Below are positions 15,387 through 23,304 of a stretch of 64,000 bases of DNA, piece by piece. Both the position numbers and the translations under genes were made by a program. The DNA is taken from positions 8,700,501 to 8,764,500 of the forward strand of contig NZ_CP012109.1 of NCBI RefSeq assembly GCF_000280925.3, written 5' to 3'. The notes under the pieces are model-generated. The model was not told the origin of the DNA. It was given only the letters and a program-made list of their open reading frames with translations, and made no database searches. Origin of the DNA: Myxococcus hansupus. Lineage in GTDB: Bacteria; Myxococcota; Myxococcia; Myxococcales; Myxococcaceae. Every line of letters begins with the position of its first letter. The first letter of the stretch is position 1.

Positions 15387-17617
15387 GGCTTCTTCACCGT
15401 CAGGTCGAGCACGGTCATGGAATAGGGCGGCAGCCGCTGTGTGAGTGAGCCCGCGGCCTTCGTTCCGGGAGTCTGCTCGGTGAACCCCCCAGGTGCGCCC
15501 GAGTAGCCCAGCACGCGCACGCTGTCGAGTGTACCGCAGCCCTTGAGTTCAATCTGCGCCTGAGCCGCCTGGTCGGGGTCGAAGTTGAGCACCACCGCCA
15601 CCAGCTTGCCGCCCGCCTCGTCCCGCGAGGCGAACACGCTGGTGTTCTCGGCGGCCTTGGCTGGCACCCACATGTCCTGGAAGCGGCCCCCCTTGCCGTC
15701 GAAGTTGCGGAACGCGCGGAACGCCCAGAACACGGGCGAGCCCTCGGTGGGGTACTGCCAGAAGTAGGCGGAGTAGATGTTCTCCTGCGCGAAGCGGCCC
15801 AGCGTCTCGGCCTGGGCCAGGCCGCCGCTCATGTGCCGGAAGGCGCCGAAGTTGTACTCGCCAATGGAGATGCGCAGACCTGGGTAGTTGTCGGCGATCC
15901 ACTCCTTCATGCGCGGAATCAGCCGGATGGGCTCACCAATCCAGGACTCGTCCTTGTACGTGGGGTCCCACAGCCCGCGCGTGGAGCGGATGCGCCGCGC
16001 GTTGGTGGCCGGGTCGGTGTTGCCCTCCAGTCCCACGCCCACGTTGCTTTGCGGATAGAAGTGCAGGTCCACGATGTCGAGCAGCTTCACGCCCGTCTTC
16101 TTCTCGTGCTCGCGGAGCTGCCGCAGGTACCAGGGCAGCAGCGGCACGTTGCCGTGCGCGCGCCGGTCCGAGTGCGGCATCTTCCCCGGCGCGAAGTCCG
16201 CCGCGGACCACAGGTAGTTCGTCCAACCCCACTCGGCCGGGCCCGCGATGAGGCCCTCCGGGTCCGCTTTCCGCACCGCGGTGCCGTAGGCGATGGTGCG
16301 CTCCATCAGCCCGTCATACGTGAGCGGCTCCGGATGCACGTCGCGGTGCGTGGAGTTCCAGAGCATGGGCTCGTTGTCCAGGATGTACATCTGGACGCTG
16401 CGCTGACCGCGCTCCTGGTCCTTCTTGCGGATGGCCTGAATCCATTCCGCGATGAACTCCGGAGACGCCTCGGTGCTGGTGAGCGTGGGCGCGCCGGGCT
16501 TCAGCGGCGTGCCGTCCCGGGCGAGCCCGTTGCCCGAGCCGTTGTCCTCCTGCTGCTGCGGGCCGAAGCGCATCACCGGGAAGCCCACCGACTTCGCGTC
16601 CTTGGCCACCCAGCCCAGGATGGGCACCGTCAGCGCGGAGCTCATGCCGTGCTTGCGGTTGGACTCCAGGAAGTCGTCGTAGCTCACGCCGATGTCGACG
16701 TTCTGGAAGAACCAGTCGTTCGCCGTGTTCCACGTGCCGCCCAGCTTCCAGTTGTAGCGGGACGTGGGGTTGCCGCCCCAGCGGCGCGAGGTGGCGCCGA
16801 CCTCGTACTGGTGCTTGTCCTTCTTCTCGGTGAGCCCGTCGAAGGCGATGCCGTAGATGAGCGGGCTGATGCGGTGGCTCGGGGCGGTGCAGTCGATGGT
16901 CATGGGGGCCTCGCGGCCACTGCCCTGACCCTGGCGTCCGCCTCCCGCGGCGAGCGCGGCGGCCAGCTCGGGCGGCAGGGCCGCCAGCGCCACCTTGTCG
17001 AAGAGTACCCACTCCCGGCCCACGCTCTTGGACGCGCGCATCACCACGCGGTCGAACGGCTGACCGCGCGGGTTGAGCATCTCCATGGGGATGATGATTT
17101 CAGCCCACTCGCCGTCCTTGCGGACCTGGAGCTCGGGGGTGATGGGGATGCGCGGGAAGCTCGCGGCGCCGGGCGCGTCCAGGCGGACCTCCAGGAACTC
17201 GCCGAAGGCCTCCGGGGCGCTGAGCCGGAACGAGAGCGCGCCGAAGGTCCCCTCCAGCTTGGGCTGGTAGAGAATCCACCCGCTGTAGTTGAACATGCGC
17301 ATGCGCGCGGGCGCGCCCTTGGGGAGCTGGCGCTGCGCCCAGCCGAGGTCCTTCCAGCCCGAGGCCAGGCCCCCGTCGTACAGCATCAGCGGGGCGGTCT
17401 TCTCCAGGCTGGCGGTGAGGCTCGCCGCGGCGGTGTCGGCAGCAGCCGCTGGGGCAGTGCCGCTCGGGGCACCGGCTGCCGTGGTGCTGGCCGCTGCCGC
17501 GTTGCCGCTCGCACCCGGCGCCTCCGCGCCCACGGCCTGAGCCACGGCCACCGAGCCACCGGCGAGCAGCACACCCGACAGGACCGCGGCGCCCGCCTTC
17601 GTCCGTGAACGCTTCAC
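15383..17617 (-). CDS. epsB: EpsB, exported GH44-type glycoside hydrolase
   Basis: A 744-residue exported enzyme starting at a GTG, with a signal peptide (AAVLSGVLLAGGSVAVAQA) and an Ala/Gly/Pro-rich linker. Residues ~60-215 form a beta-sandwich that may bind carbohydrate. Residues ~240-640 match glycoside hydrolase family 44 (endoglucanase/xyloglucanase TIM barrel): SPLIYGIAF, RWGGNPTSRYNW, the acid-base Glu in AGPAEWGW (about 459) and the nucleophile Glu in ISIGEYNFG (about 587). A small beta domain ends the protein. In the EPS locus this enzyme may trim or release polymer. It is coupled to epsA by ATGA. Several degenerate copies of its first 24 bp lie upstream. Confidence 0.87.
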   Translation of the reverse strand: MKRSRTKAGAAVLSGVLLAGGSVAVAQAVGAEAPGASGNAAAASTTAAGAPSGTAPAAAADTAAASLTASLEKTAPLMLYDGGLASGWKDLGWAQRQLPKGAPARMRMFNYSGWILYQPKLEGTFGALSFRLSAPEAFGEFLEVRLDAPGAASFPRIPITPELQVRKDGEWAEIIIPMEMLNPRGQPFDRVVMRASKSVGREWVLFDKVALAALPPELAAALAAGGGRQGQGSGREAPMTIDCTAPSHRISPLIYGIAFDGLTEKKDKHQYEVGATSRRWGGNPTSRYNWKLGGTWNTANDWFFQNVDIGVSYDDFLESNRKHGMSSALTVPILGWVAKDAKSVGFPVMRFGPQQQEDNGSGNGLARDGTPLKPGAPTLTSTEASPEFIAEWIQAIRKKDQERGQRSVQMYILDNEPMLWNSTHRDVHPEPLTYDGLMERTIAYGTAVRKADPEGLIAGPAEWGWTNYLWSAADFAPGKMPHSDRRAHGNVPLLPWYLRQLREHEKKTGVKLLDIVDLHFYPQSNVGVGLEGNTDPATNARRIRSTRGLWDPTYKDESWIGEPIRLIPRMKEWIADNYPGLRISIGEYNFGAFRHMSGGLAQAETLGRFAQENIYSAYFWQYPTEGSPVFWAFRAFRNFDGKGGRFQDMWVPAKAAENTSVFASRDEAGGKLVAVVLNFDPDQAAQAQIELKGCGTLDSVRVLGYSGAPGGFTEQTPGTKAAGSLTQRLPPYSMTVLDLTVKKP

Positions 17618-17659
17618 TGTGTCCTCACTGAGCGAGTTGCCACCACCGTGCCCTCGTGC

Positions 17660-17786
17660 GCCATCGTCCGCGAACGCTTCACCCCGGCCCTCATGGGAGC
17701 GCGGCCCAGGCGCGAGCCGAGCTCCGCGACTGCTTCACCCCGTGGGTGCGTCGCCGCCCCTGCGCCATCGTCCGCGAACGCTCCAC
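17660..17786 (-). repeat. Degenerate copies of the epsB 5' end upstream of epsB
   Basis: The first bases of epsB (GTGAAGCGTTCACGGACGA at 17617) recur on the same strand at 17682 (GTGAAGCGTTCGCGGACGA), at 17738 in a weaker form (GTGAAGCAGTCGCGGA) and at 17786 (GTGGAGCGTTCGCGGACGA). Copy spacing is 65, 56 and 48 bp. The copies occupy most of the 202-bp gap between epsC and epsB, and are not in one frame with epsB. Confidence 0.65.
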
Positions 17787-17819
17787 GCCGGCTTCCATCG
17801 GCACGCCCGTCCCGCCGCG

Positions 17820-18377
17820 CTAGAGCGCGACTTCGTCCGTGTCCTTGCGCGGGAAGATGCGCGCGGGGATGCCCACGGCCACGCTGTCCGGCGGCACGTC
17901 CTGGAGCACCACCGCGTTGGCGCCGATGCGCGAGCGCGCGCCGATGCGCACTGGCCCGAGAATCCGCGCCCCCGCGCCAATCCACACGTCATCCTCGATG
18001 ACGGGGTAGCCGTTGTCCTTCGCGGTGCCCACGGTGTTGTTGCCGTAGAAGCGCACCCGGTCGCCGATGCGCGCGTCTCCGCCGATGACGACGCCCAGGC
18101 TGTGCACGAAGTACACGCCCTTGCCGAGCGTGACGTCCTTGCCAATCTCAATCCCCATCACCGCCGTCTGCGCCACGCGCAGCACGTGGTTCAGCAGGGG
18201 GATGCGGTACGTCAGCGCGGCCTCACGGGCGCGGTTGAGCGCGGTGATGCGGTACGAATCACTGGTCAGCACCACCTTGGCAATGGACTTCGCATCCGAG
18301 TTGCCATTGGCGGCCTTCGCCAGTTCCAGCGCATCCGTGACGAGCGAGCCAATCATCGAGTCCCTGGCCTTCCGCAT
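17820..18377 (-). CDS. epsC: EpsC, serine O-acetyltransferase-like hexapeptide acyltransferase
   Basis: A 185-residue protein with an N-terminal helical region (LVTDALELAKAANG) and a left-handed beta-helix of hexapeptide repeats (about 85-170: VTLGKGVYFVHSLGVVIGGDARIGDRV, then PVIEDDVWIGAGARILGPVRIGARSRIGANAVVLQDV). The catalytic His sits in YFVHSLG. The end VGIPARIF is typical for CysE-like transferases. In this locus it more likely acetylates the EPS or its precursors than makes O-acetylserine. It lies between epsD and epsB on the same strand, 9 bp downstream of epsD. Confidence 0.86.
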   Translation of the reverse strand: MRKARDSMIGSLVTDALELAKAANGNSDAKSIAKVVLTSDSYRITALNRAREAALTYRIPLLNHVLRVAQTAVMGIEIGKDVTLGKGVYFVHSLGVVIGGDARIGDRVRFYGNNTVGTAKDNGYPVIEDDVWIGAGARILGPVRIGARSRIGANAVVLQDVPPDSVAVGIPARIFPRKDTDEVAL

Positions 18378-18386
18378 GGTGTGTGA

Positions 18387-19400
18387 TTACTCCCCCCGGC
18401 CCTGCAGGTAGCGGGCGACCTCGCGGGCGATGCCCGTCCAGCCGCCGGCCTCGCCGCGCGCGCCGCGCAGATACTCCATGCCGTACACCACCGACGTGCC
18501 CGCGAACGCGGCCTTCTCCAGGCCCAGCTTGTCCGCGGCGTTCGCGGCGTGCATCACCGCGCGCGTCAGCACCCGCGAGGCCTCCGGCGCCACCAGCGTG
18601 GCGGCCAGCAGCGGGCGGGTGAGGGGATTCGTCTTGAACAGCAGTCGCAACGGATTGACGTCGCGCACGTCCGGGTGCTTCCGGGCGACCTGCGTGTCGA
18701 ACATGCCGTAGCGGTGCGCGCGCTTCAGCCAGCGCTCGAAGGAGACGTGGTCGCTGCCATGCAGCACGTACGCGTCCCGCGCGAAGACGAAGGCGCAGCC
18801 GGCCTTCTCCAGCCGCACGCCCAGCTCCACGTCTTCCGACTGGCCCAGGGACTTGTCGAAGCCGCCCACGCCCACGTAGTCGGCGCGGGGGAAGGACACG
18901 TTGCCGGTGAAGAGGTGGACGCCGCGGGCGCGCGCGCCGGGGACGGAGAGTTCGTCCGCCATGCGGTTGTTGAGGTACGCGTACCAGCGCTCGAACAGCG
19001 GCATGTCGCCAATGGACGGGTCGGGCCGGATGCGGCCCAGCACGACGACGCGCGAGCCCTCCGGGTGGTGGGCCAGGTGGCGCTCCAGGAAGTCCGGGGC
19101 CACCTGCATGTCGTCGTCGGTGACGAGCACCACCTCGCCCCGCGCGGCCAGGACGCCTCGGTGGCGCGCGGCGGCGGCGCCCGCGTTCTGCTGGACCTCC
19201 ACGCGCAGGGTGTAGGGCAGGGACAGGGCCTGGAGCGGCTCGCGCGTGGGCTCCTTCGAGCCGTCGTCCACGACGACAACCTCGAACTGCTCGGGCGGCA
19301 GCGTCTGCCCGGCGAGCTGCCACAACAGCCGGGTGATGAGCGGCAGCCGGTTGTAGGTGGCGATGACGACGCTGAGCCGGGGCGCGGAGGCGGAGGTCAT
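18387..19400 (-). CDS. epsD: EpsD, family 2 glycosyltransferase
   Basis: A 337-residue GT2 enzyme. The GT-A fold is visible: RLSVVIATYNR (about 8-18), VVVVDDGSKE (about 37-46), the metal-binding DDD in VLVTDDDMQV (about 90-99), and the acceptor region GQSEDVELGVRL with the catalytic ED (about 191-202). The C terminus is amphipathic (LTRAVMHAANAADKLG). It adds a sugar to the lipid-linked EPS repeat unit on the cytoplasmic side. The start was set at MTSASAPRLSVV because it overlaps the upstream stop (ATGA); a longer frame is antisense-like. Confidence 0.87.
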   Translation of the reverse strand: MTSASAPRLSVVIATYNRLPLITRLLWQLAGQTLPPEQFEVVVVDDGSKEPTREPLQALSLPYTLRVEVQQNAGAAAARHRGVLAARGEVVLVTDDDMQVAPDFLERHLAHHPEGSRVVVLGRIRPDPSIGDMPLFERWYAYLNNRMADELSVPGARARGVHLFTGNVSFPRADYVGVGGFDKSLGQSEDVELGVRLEKAGCAFVFARDAYVLHGSDHVSFERWLKRAHRYGMFDTQVARKHPDVRDVNPLRLLFKTNPLTRPLLAATLVAPEASRVLTRAVMHAANAADKLGLEKAAFAGTSVVYGMEYLRGARGEAGGWTGIAREVARYLQGRGE

Positions 19401-19918
19401 GGCTTCTTGTTCTTCTTTGCCAACGCCCGGCGTTGCTTCTTCGTCAGCCGGGGAAAGGTGACGCTGCCGAGGAAGCGCTCGCGGCCCACGAAGTCCAGGG
19501 TCTTGTTGGCGGCGCCGAAGTCCGTCTCGCCCAGGGTGACGCACAGCAGGCAGCCGTCGGCGGCGAGCGCCAGGGGCAGGCTGGCCGGGCGGGTCATCAG
19601 GGAGTCGATGACGGCGACGACGCGCTCACCTCGGGACACGCGCTCGCGCAGCTCCAGCACCTTCTGCGCGGCGGCGGTGGGCGACAGGCCGCTGGCGTCC
19701 TCGAGGTGGATCTTCTCCATGTACGCGTACGGCGCGCCGGCCTCCAGCACCGCCATGGCCGCTTCCAGCGCGGGCGCGCCCGGGTGCGCGGGCACCACGG
19801 TGATGAACCTCCAGGCGTGGCGCTCCAGGGCGAACCACAGCCGTTGCAGCGCCGGAGAAGGAATGGCGCTGTCGGGCGAAGTGGCGTCTGCGGGCGGTGC
19901 GCTGGAATCGGCGGCCAT
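19397..19918 (-). CDS. Small EPS-locus protein resembling a P-loop-less tyrosine-kinase/ParA fold
   Basis: A 173-residue cytosolic protein just upstream of epsD (ATGA overlap). The order of strands (WRFITVVPAHPGAPALEAAMAVL, then ERVVAVIDSLMTRPASLPLALAADGCLLCVTLGETDFGAANKTLDFVGRERFLGSVTF) resembles the C-terminal half of CpsD/CapB-type bacterial tyrosine kinases (ALAADGxxLVV...T......L..LG.VL). It lacks a Walker A motif and a Tyr tail, and ends in a strongly basic tail (KKQRRALAKKNKKP). EpsV, the chain-length protein of this locus, has no kinase domain, so this could be a degenerate partner for it. That is inference; no function is assigned. Confidence 0.72.
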   Translation of the reverse strand: MAADSSAPPADATSPDSAIPSPALQRLWFALERHAWRFITVVPAHPGAPALEAAMAVLEAGAPYAYMEKIHLEDASGLSPTAAAQKVLELRERVSRGERVVAVIDSLMTRPASLPLALAADGCLLCVTLGETDFGAANKTLDFVGRERFLGSVTFPRLTKKQRRALAKKNKKP

Positions 19919-20249
19919 GGGGAGGCGCTCGGTATAGCGCAACGCGTGGCGTCGGCCCAACGGCCTCGCCGGGCAGTTCAGGGCGCGCAGGCCTGCCCAC
20001 CTGCCAAGGCACGGAGGCGAGGGGCTCCAGGTCGCGCGGCGCCGCCCGCTGCCAGGGCACGAGCCACCAGGCTCGTCCGCTCCGGCTCGCCAGGGGGATG
20101 CACGGCGGCAAGGAACCGGCGTGGTGGGGCGCCCGGGGACGCGCGCGGCGCCACTGTCCCTCCATGCCGCCAGTCCTGCACGCGTGAAGGCCATGTCACG
20201 GGCTGGGTGCGCGGCCACCCACGCCGTGGCAGGGGCGGGCAGGCGTGTT
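19919..20249. promoter_or_regulatory. Divergent intergenic region between the epsD and epsE transcription units
   Basis: 331 bp of GC-rich sequence separates the minus-strand epsDCBA unit from plus-strand epsE. On the minus strand a TATACC box at 19932-19937, with TTGGGC 18 bp upstream, is a weak sigma-70-like candidate, but it would leave almost no leader before the ATG. Nothing comparable is seen on the plus strand. No hairpin or open frame with coding character was found. Confidence 0.3.
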
Positions 20250-21488
20250 ATGCCATCCCGCGTGCAGAAGATTGGCTACCTGATTCCCGAGTTCCCCGGA
20301 CAGACACACATCTTCTTCTGGCGCGAGCTGCAGGCGCTGCCGGGCAAGGGCGTGTCGCCGGAGCTGGTCTCCACGCGTCCTCCGCCCGCGGGCATCATCT
20401 CGCACCGCTGGGCGCACGAGGCCATGGCGCGCACGGAGTACCTCATGCCGCCCGGGCCGCTGGGCGTCGTGAAGGCCGCCGCGGAGGTGGCCCGCGCGAT
20501 GCCGTCCGGCTGGGCCCGCTGCCTGGCCTCCATCGCCCGCGCGGAGGGCCTGGACGCGAAGGGCCGCGCGCAATTGCTCGCCTTCGCCATCATGGGCGGC
20601 CGGCTGGCCTCGCTGGCGCGGGAGCGTGGCTGGACGCACGTCCACGTGCACTCCTGCGCCAACGCCGCGCACGTGGCGCTCTTCGCCCACCTCCTGTCGG
20701 GGCTCACGTACAGCCTGACGCTGCACGGGCCGCTCTACGACTACGGCCCCAACCAGCGTGAGAAGTGGCGGCACGCGCAGTTCGCCTTCGTCATCACGAA
20801 GAAGCTGCTCCAGGAAGTGAACGACGAGCTGGCCGGCGCGCTGCCGTCGCGCATCGAGCTGGCGCCCATGGGCGTGGAGCTGCGCAAGTTCAATCGCTCC
20901 GTGGCGTACGCGCCGTGGACGGGCGAAGGCCCGCTGCGCATCTTCTCCTGCGGCCGTCTCAACCCCTGCAAGGGCCACGCGGACCTCATCGACGCGGTGG
21001 GGCTGCTGCGCGCGAAGGGGCTGGACGCGCGGCTGGCCATCGCGGGCGAGGACGAGGCGGGCGGCACCACGTACCGCAAGGTGCTGGAGGCCAAACTCCA
21101 GGAGACGCGTCTGGGCGACGCGGTGACGCTGCTGGGCGCGGTGAGTGAGGACACGGTGCGCGGGGAAATCGAGCGCGCGCACATCTTCTCATTGGCCAGC
21201 CTCCAGGAGCCGCTGGGCGTCGCCATCATGGAGGCCATGGCCATGCGCGTGCCCGTGGTGGTGACGGGCGCGGGCGGTGTGCCGGAGCTGGTGGATGATG
21301 GCGTGGACGGAATCCTCGTCCCCCCGCAGCAGCCCCAGGTCCTGGCGGACAAGCTGGAGGCCGTGGCCCGTGATGCCCAGGAGGCACACCGGCTGGGCGA
21401 GGCGGGCCGCCGGAAGGTGGAGACGACGTTCAGCAGCGAGCGCAGCGCGGACATGCTCGCGCTGATGCTCCAGCGGGCGGTGGTGTAG
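20250..21488 (+). CDS. epsE: EpsE, family 4 glycosyltransferase
   Basis: A 412-residue GT-B enzyme. The N-terminal domain has the acceptor-side signatures GYLIPEFPGQTHIFFWREL and WTHVHVHSCANAAHVAL. The C-terminal donor domain (about 230-410) has FSCGRLNPCKGHADLIDAV, RLAIAGEDEAG, and the catalytic E-x7-E motif in SLQEPLGVAIMEAMAMRVPVV, followed by GGVPELVDDG. It matches the EpsE group of the Myxococcus EPS locus. The ATG at 20250 was taken as start (MPSRVQKIGYL); a GTG 12 bp later is an alternative. It is the first of three plus-strand genes (epsE, sensor kinase, mgtE). Confidence 0.86.
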   Translation: MPSRVQKIGYLIPEFPGQTHIFFWRELQALPGKGVSPELVSTRPPPAGIISHRWAHEAMARTEYLMPPGPLGVVKAAAEVARAMPSGWARCLASIARAEGLDAKGRAQLLAFAIMGGRLASLARERGWTHVHVHSCANAAHVALFAHLLSGLTYSLTLHGPLYDYGPNQREKWRHAQFAFVITKKLLQEVNDELAGALPSRIELAPMGVELRKFNRSVAYAPWTGEGPLRIFSCGRLNPCKGHADLIDAVGLLRAKGLDARLAIAGEDEAGGTTYRKVLEAKLQETRLGDAVTLLGAVSEDTVRGEIERAHIFSLASLQEPLGVAIMEAMAMRVPVVVTGAGGVPELVDDGVDGILVPPQQPQVLADKLEAVARDAQEAHRLGEAGRRKVETTFSSERSADMLALMLQRAVV

Positions 21489-21723
21489 CGGGGCACACGG
21501 TAGGACGTCCTCCCGCATGCGCAGGTGTTTGCGGGCCGTCACTGGCCCACCCGGCGTCGTTCCTGGACTGGTGAGGCCGGTGGACGCGGCCCATGATGGG
21601 AACGTCCTGACCGGGGCCCCTGTTGTCGCCCGGTGACCAACGGGAGGAGCGGGCCGGACCCGTTGCCAGACGGCCCACGGCGCATTACCGCCTGGGGTTC
21701 AGGCCCGAAGGGAGGCATCGCGG

Positions 21724-23268
21724 GTGAGAGCGCCCGAGCAACCCACGTTCCATGCACCCGTCCTGCTGGTGGACGACAACGCGGCCAACCTGCTCGCGCT
21801 GGAGGCCGTCCTGGAGCCGCTCGGCCAGCGGTTGGTGCGGGCCATGTCCGGTCCGGAGGCCCTGCGGTGGCTGCTCCAGGAGGAGTTCGCCGTCATCCTG
21901 CTGGACGTGCAGATGCCCGGCGTGGACGGTTTCGAGACGGCCCGTCTCATCCGTCAGCGCCAGCGCACGCGCTTCACGCCCATCATCTTCCTCACGGCAC
22001 ACAGCCGTGACGAAGCACACCTGGTGCATGGCTACGCGATGGGCGCCGCGGACTACGTGGTGAAGCCCTTCCACCCGGACGTGCTGCGCTGGAAGGTGGA
22101 GGCCTTCGTCGGGCTGTACCTGGAGCAGCAGCGGCTCCAGCAGCACGAGTCCACGCTGTGGGAGCGCGAGCGGCGGATGCTGGAGCAGCAGGGCGAGCTG
22201 CGCTTCCGCAGGATGGTGGACACCATGCCCCAGTTCGTCTGGGAGCTGCTGGTGGACGGAAGCATCGGCTACGCCAACCGGGGCTGGCTGGACTACGCGG
22301 GGCTGACGCCGGAGCAGGGGCGGCAGTGGAAGGACACGCTGCGCTGCCTGCACCCGGAGGACGTGCCCGCCCTCCGCTCCGCGTGGCAAAAGGCCCAGAA
22401 CGAAGGAAGGCCCCTGGAGCGGGAATGCCGGCTGAGGCGCTCGGAGGGGGACTACCGCTGGTTCCTGACGCGCACCATCCCGGAGCGGGATGAGCGGGGT
22501 CAGCTCGCCGGCTGGGTGTCCACGGCGACGGACATCGACGACGCGCGCCATGCGGTGGAGACGCTGCGCGCGGCCAGCGAGGCCAAGGACATGTTCCTCA
22601 CCATGGCGGCGCACGAGCTGCGCACGCCGCTCCAGGCGGCGCGGAGCTTCGCGCACCTGGCCACCGTGCGGGCGGGGGACACCTTGCCGCAGGGCATGGA
22701 CAAGGCGCTGCACGGCCTGCACCGCAGCGTGAATCGGATGGCGAAGCTGGTGGAGAACCTGCTCGACGTGGGCCGCATCCAGCGGGGCGAGCTGCACCTG
22801 CGGCCCTCCATGCTGGACGTGAGCTCGCTGCTGCGCGAGGTGGCGGAGCACTTCGAGCCCCTGCCAGACGGCCAGCGCATCGAGTTGGACGCGCCGGAGG
22901 GGCTGGTGGTGCCGGGGGACCGCGAGCGGTTGGACCAGGTGTTCACCAACCTGGTCTCCAATGCGCTGCGCTACTCGCCGGAGGGCGGACGCATCCGGCT
23001 CGCCGCGCGTGAGGAGGCGGGCCGCGTGCACGTGGAGGTGGTGGACCACGGGCTGGGGATTCCGGGCGGGAAGCTGGAGCACATCTTCGAGCGCTTCAGT
23101 CGCGCGCACGGGATTTCGTACGGCGGGCTCGGGCTGGGCCTGTCCATCGCCCGCGGCATCGTCGAGCGCCACGGGGGCCGCATCTGGGCGGAGTCACCGG
23201 GCGGCGAGGGCTCGGGGAGCACCTTCCACGTGGTGCTGCCCGGGGAGCCTGGGGCGCCAGCGCGGTGA
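21724..23268 (+). CDS. Hybrid sensor histidine kinase (REC-PAS-HisKA-HATPase)
   Basis: A 514-residue soluble kinase starting at GTG. Domains in order: an N-terminal receiver (about 12-130; VLLVDDNAANL, phospho-acceptor Asp in VILLDVQMPG, Lys in VVKPF); a PAS domain (about 155-285; FRRMVDTMPQFVWELLVDG, YRWFLTRTIP); HisKA with the phospho-His in MAAHELRTPLQAAR (about 297-310); and HATPase (N-box NLVSNALRYSPEGG, G boxes VDHGLGIPGG and GGLGLGLSIARGIVERHGG). No membrane segment. A receiver in front of a kinase means it is itself controlled by another kinase. It lies between epsE and mgtE inside the EPS region, so a role in EPS control is plausible. Confidence 0.87.
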   Translation: MRAPEQPTFHAPVLLVDDNAANLLALEAVLEPLGQRLVRAMSGPEALRWLLQEEFAVILLDVQMPGVDGFETARLIRQRQRTRFTPIIFLTAHSRDEAHLVHGYAMGAADYVVKPFHPDVLRWKVEAFVGLYLEQQRLQQHESTLWERERRMLEQQGELRFRRMVDTMPQFVWELLVDGSIGYANRGWLDYAGLTPEQGRQWKDTLRCLHPEDVPALRSAWQKAQNEGRPLERECRLRRSEGDYRWFLTRTIPERDERGQLAGWVSTATDIDDARHAVETLRAASEAKDMFLTMAAHELRTPLQAARSFAHLATVRAGDTLPQGMDKALHGLHRSVNRMAKLVENLLDVGRIQRGELHLRPSMLDVSSLLREVAEHFEPLPDGQRIELDAPEGLVVPGDRERLDQVFTNLVSNALRYSPEGGRIRLAAREEAGRVHVEVVDHGLGIPGGKLEHIFERFSRAHGISYGGLGLGLSIARGIVERHGGRIWAESPGGEGSGSTFHVVLPGEPGAPAR

Positions 23269-23304
23269 CGCCGTGGGTGGGGCCACGGCGAGGGGGGAGT
23301 CGTC

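Noticed and set aside
15833-17608. 591-codon plus-strand open frame
   Set aside because: Antisense of epsB, whose GH44 motifs and signal peptide are clear.
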